Assembly: GCA_947584595.1 (NCBI GenBank)
Contig: CANPWP010000003.1
Coordinates: forward strand, 1 to 64,000
Length of the DNA stretch: 64,000 bases
Reading direction: 5' to 3'
Source of the DNA: an uncultured Clostridia bacterium
GTDB lineage: Bacteria; Bacillota; Clostridia; Oscillospirales; Acutalibacteraceae
Part shown: positions 62,336 to 64,000 of the stretch, piece after piece
Numbering within the stretch: the first letter of the stretch is position 1
Layout of the letters: every line of letters starts with the position of its first letter
Notes under the pieces: model-generated
What the model saw: the letters and a program-made list of their open reading frames with translations, nothing else
The model's database searches: none
Told to the model about the DNA's origin: nothing
Position numbers and translations under genes: made by a program

Positions 62336-63241
62336 ATGTATTATTATTCCTTAAATGAATATTTGAAAGAAACCTTTGGCGAAAAAGTCTATAAAATCTC
62401 TTTAAACGGCGGTATGACCTGTCCAAACCGAGACGGAAAGCTGTCTGATAAAGGCTGTATTTTTTGCAGTAAAGGCGGCTCGGGAGAGTTTTCTGCCAAT
62501 TCAAATCTGTCAATTACACAGCAAATTGACGAGGCTAAAAAGAGAGTACAAAATAAAATTAAAACCCATAAATACATTGCATATTTTCAGGCTTTTACAA
62601 ATACATATGCAGACATAAATTATCTTGAAAGAATCTTTTTTGAGGCTGTAGATAATGAGGAGATCGTAGCACTTTCAATTGCAACACGCCCTGATTGTTT
62701 AGGGAAAGAAGTGCTTGATTTACTTTTTCGGCTTTCAAAAATAAAACCTGTCTGGGTAGAATTAGGATTGCAGACCATTCATAAAAAATCAGCAGATTAT
62801 ATCAGAAGGTGTTATGAACTACCTGCCTATGAAAATGCGGTAAAAGAATTAAAATCAAGAGGAATAATAGTTATAACCCATGTAATTTTGGGACTTCCCA
62901 CTGAAAACGAAAAAGAAATGCTTGAAACGGTAGAGTATGTGGGTAAATATACCGATGGAATAAAACTCCAGCTTCTTCACGTTTTAAAAGGAACAGATTT
63001 AGCAAAAGAATATGATAAAGGGAAATTCAAAGTATTAACTTTGGAAGAGTATGTAGATATTCTTTGTAAAGCGGTAGAATTGTTGCCTGAGAATGTAGTA
63101 ATACATAGATTAACAGGTGACGGGGACAAAAAGCTGTTAATAGCACCGCTTTGGAGCGCAGACAAAAAGAAAGTGTTAAACACAATTAATAAGAGATTTA
63201 AGGAGAAAAATGTTACACAAGGAATTAATGCAAAGGATTAA
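62336..63241 (+). CDS. TIGR01212-family radical SAM protein (YtqA/YhcC-like)
   Basis: The 301-residue protein begins YYSLNEYLKETFGEKVYKIS and has the family cluster NGGMTCPNRDGKLSDKGCIF plus C (about 23-43), giving the atypical C-x12-CxxC spacing of TIGR01212. AIATRPDCLGKEVLDLL and VWVELGLQTIHKKSADYI follow, then HVILGLPTENEKEM. It starts five bases after the previous stop. The family is often annotated YtqA or YhcC; the reaction is not established. Confidence 0.9.
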   Translation: MYYYSLNEYLKETFGEKVYKISLNGGMTCPNRDGKLSDKGCIFCSKGGSGEFSANSNLSITQQIDEAKKRVQNKIKTHKYIAYFQAFTNTYADINYLERIFFEAVDNEEIVALSIATRPDCLGKEVLDLLFRLSKIKPVWVELGLQTIHKKSADYIRRCYELPAYENAVKELKSRGIIVITHVILGLPTENEKEMLETVEYVGKYTDGIKLQLLHVLKGTDLAKEYDKGKFKVLTLEEYVDILCKAVELLPENVVIHRLTGDGDKKLLIAPLWSADKKKVLNTINKRFKEKNVTQGINAKD

Positions 63242-63300
63242 TGTAAAAAAAGCTTGATTTTTTAAATAAATTTGGTATAATAAAATTCGTCAGAAAAGAT

Positions 63301-63393
63301 GGAGAGATGTCCGAGCTGGCCGAAGGAGCATGATTGGAAATCATGTGTACGGTAATCACCGTACCAGGGGTTCGAATCCCCTTCTCTCCGCCA
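63301..63393 (+). tRNA. tRNA-Ser (anticodon GGA)
   Basis: The 93-base gene has acceptor GGAGAGA / TCTCTCC, discriminator G and encoded CCA. The anticodon arm is CATGA TTGGAAA TCATG, anticodon GGA. A long variable arm, GTACGGTAATCACCGTAC, identifies a class II serine tRNA, and the T arm is GGGG TTCGAAT CCCC. All arms pair. Confidence 0.97.
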
Positions 63394-63446
63394 TAATAAA
63401 GTAAGCCGCATAATATAGCGACAATATGTCTAAGGAGGATTAATAG

Positions 63447-63668
63447 ATGCAGAAGTTAGTTTATTTAAGTAATAGTCGGGATTATACTGAGCAGGGTAAT
63501 ATTAATGAAAACAAATATTTTATCCATATCAATGAACTGTTAGATAAAGGTTGGAAAGTTGCTCACATAACGCACGATGTGGTGGAAATTGATGACAATC
63601 AGACCCCGTCACGTAAAGAAACTTTTGTTGCCTTTGTTTTGCTTGAAAGGACTGAAGAAGACGAATAA
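63447..63668 (+). CDS. Small conserved-looking hypothetical protein
   Basis: The 73-residue product contains IHINELLDKGWKVAHITHDV (about 27-46), similar to short Firmicutes proteins with an N-x-x-L-x-x-GW core. It has no membrane segment. AAGGAGG ahead of the ATG is strong. Function unknown. It follows tRNA-Ser by 53 bases. Confidence 0.72.
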   Translation: MQKLVYLSNSRDYTEQGNINENKYFIHINELLDKGWKVAHITHDVVEIDDNQTPSRKETFVAFVLLERTEEDE

Positions 63669-63734
63669 CTTCCTGTATTTAAATTAAGAATCATCATGCA
63701 AAATTTTGAGAATACTTTTTATAGTTCTTAGACA

Positions 63735-63795
63735 TAAAAAATCCTGTTGCATTGCAACAGGATTTTTTAGTTATATTTGCCGCAGGCAAATATAA
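63735..63795 (+). terminator. Terminator and adjacent second hairpin
   Basis: AAAAAATCCTGTTGC pairs with GCAACAGGATTTTTT (63735-63768), a strong terminator. A second perfect stem-loop, TTATATTTGC / GGCAAATATAA, follows at 63771-63795. Confidence 0.88.
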
Positions 63796-63959
63796 TATAA
63801 CTTAAAATGAAATTTTCAATATCATTTTTGCCTATAGCAAAAATATTACTCCAAGCAAAGCTAAAAATATCACTAAAAATAAATTAGAAAAGAAATTATC
63901 ATCATTGCTTTTTTATATTGTTTGATATAATATATTTATAAAGCTTACGAGGTGATATT

Positions 63960-64000
63960 ATGAATAGTCCATATGTTTTATTATACAATCTCCAAAATAC
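63960..64000 (+). CDS. Start of a gene cut by the window end
   Basis: GAGGTGATATT precedes an ATG at 63960. Only 13 codons are visible (MNSPYVLLYNLQN), too few to name a family, though several DUF3783 proteins begin with a similar LLYN segment. Confidence 0.55.
   Translation, partial: MNSPYVLLYNLQN

Overview
The window is AT-rich chromosomal DNA from an anaerobic, endospore-forming Clostridia, most likely an Oscillospiraceae/Ruminococcus-like gut bacterium. The evidence is a set of sporulation genes (spo0A, spoIVB, bofA, spoIVA, sipL-like, a SpoVM-like micro-ORF and an M50 SpoIVFB-like protease), strong AGGAGG ribosome binding sites, secreted dockerin proteins, and Na+-pump decarboxylase subunits. 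No 16S rRNA is present, so the genus is inference.

Layout. 0-1.4 kb: a G+C-richer block of transferred DNA (EamA transporter and a broken cysteine-rich KTR gene). 1.7-10.3 kb: HAD phosphatase, pyrE, radC, uvrB and a divergent second type IIA topoisomerase pair. 10.4-13.6 kb: secG, bofA, DUF4364, NfeD and an SPFH protein. 14-20.8 kb: a purine operon, purE-F-M-N-O-H-D, in which the two PurH activities are on separate genes. 21.3-23.3 kb: spo0A-spoIVB (minus strand). 23.4-29 kb: P-type ATPase, tRNA CCA transferase and malic enzyme. 29-30.8 kb: a decayed IS, a tRNA-Lys 3' fragment that may be an old attachment site, and rnpB. 31-33.7 kb: a small sigma-like gene pair behind a LexA-like box, PgeF and RluA.

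33.8-39 kb is the most distinctive stretch: a dockerin relic, two micro-ORFs (47 and 30 aa, the second SpoVM-like), a cohesin-like/dockerin protein, a secreted protein with half a dockerin, and a papain-family protease with X2-like and dockerin modules that is interrupted by one frameshift in an A7 tract. 39-42 kb: sipL-like and spoIVA. 42-64 kb: OadG/OadB, a Wzz/BY-kinase pair, an aminotransferase, secDF, a zinc-type ABC transporter, two flavoproteins, repeats, VanZ, MATE, a SpoIVFA-position/SpoIVFB-like pair, three radical-SAM-related genes and tRNA-Ser.

Functionally, the sporulation genes fall into two groups: the sigma-K processing checkpoint (SpoIVB signal, BofA inhibitor, M50 protease and its possible partner) and the coat basement layer (SpoVM-like, SpoIVA, SipL-like). 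The intergenic spaces carry several dispersed stem-loop repeat families. I found no CRISPR array, prophage or classical defence island. All calls come from reading the sequence; no database search was run.
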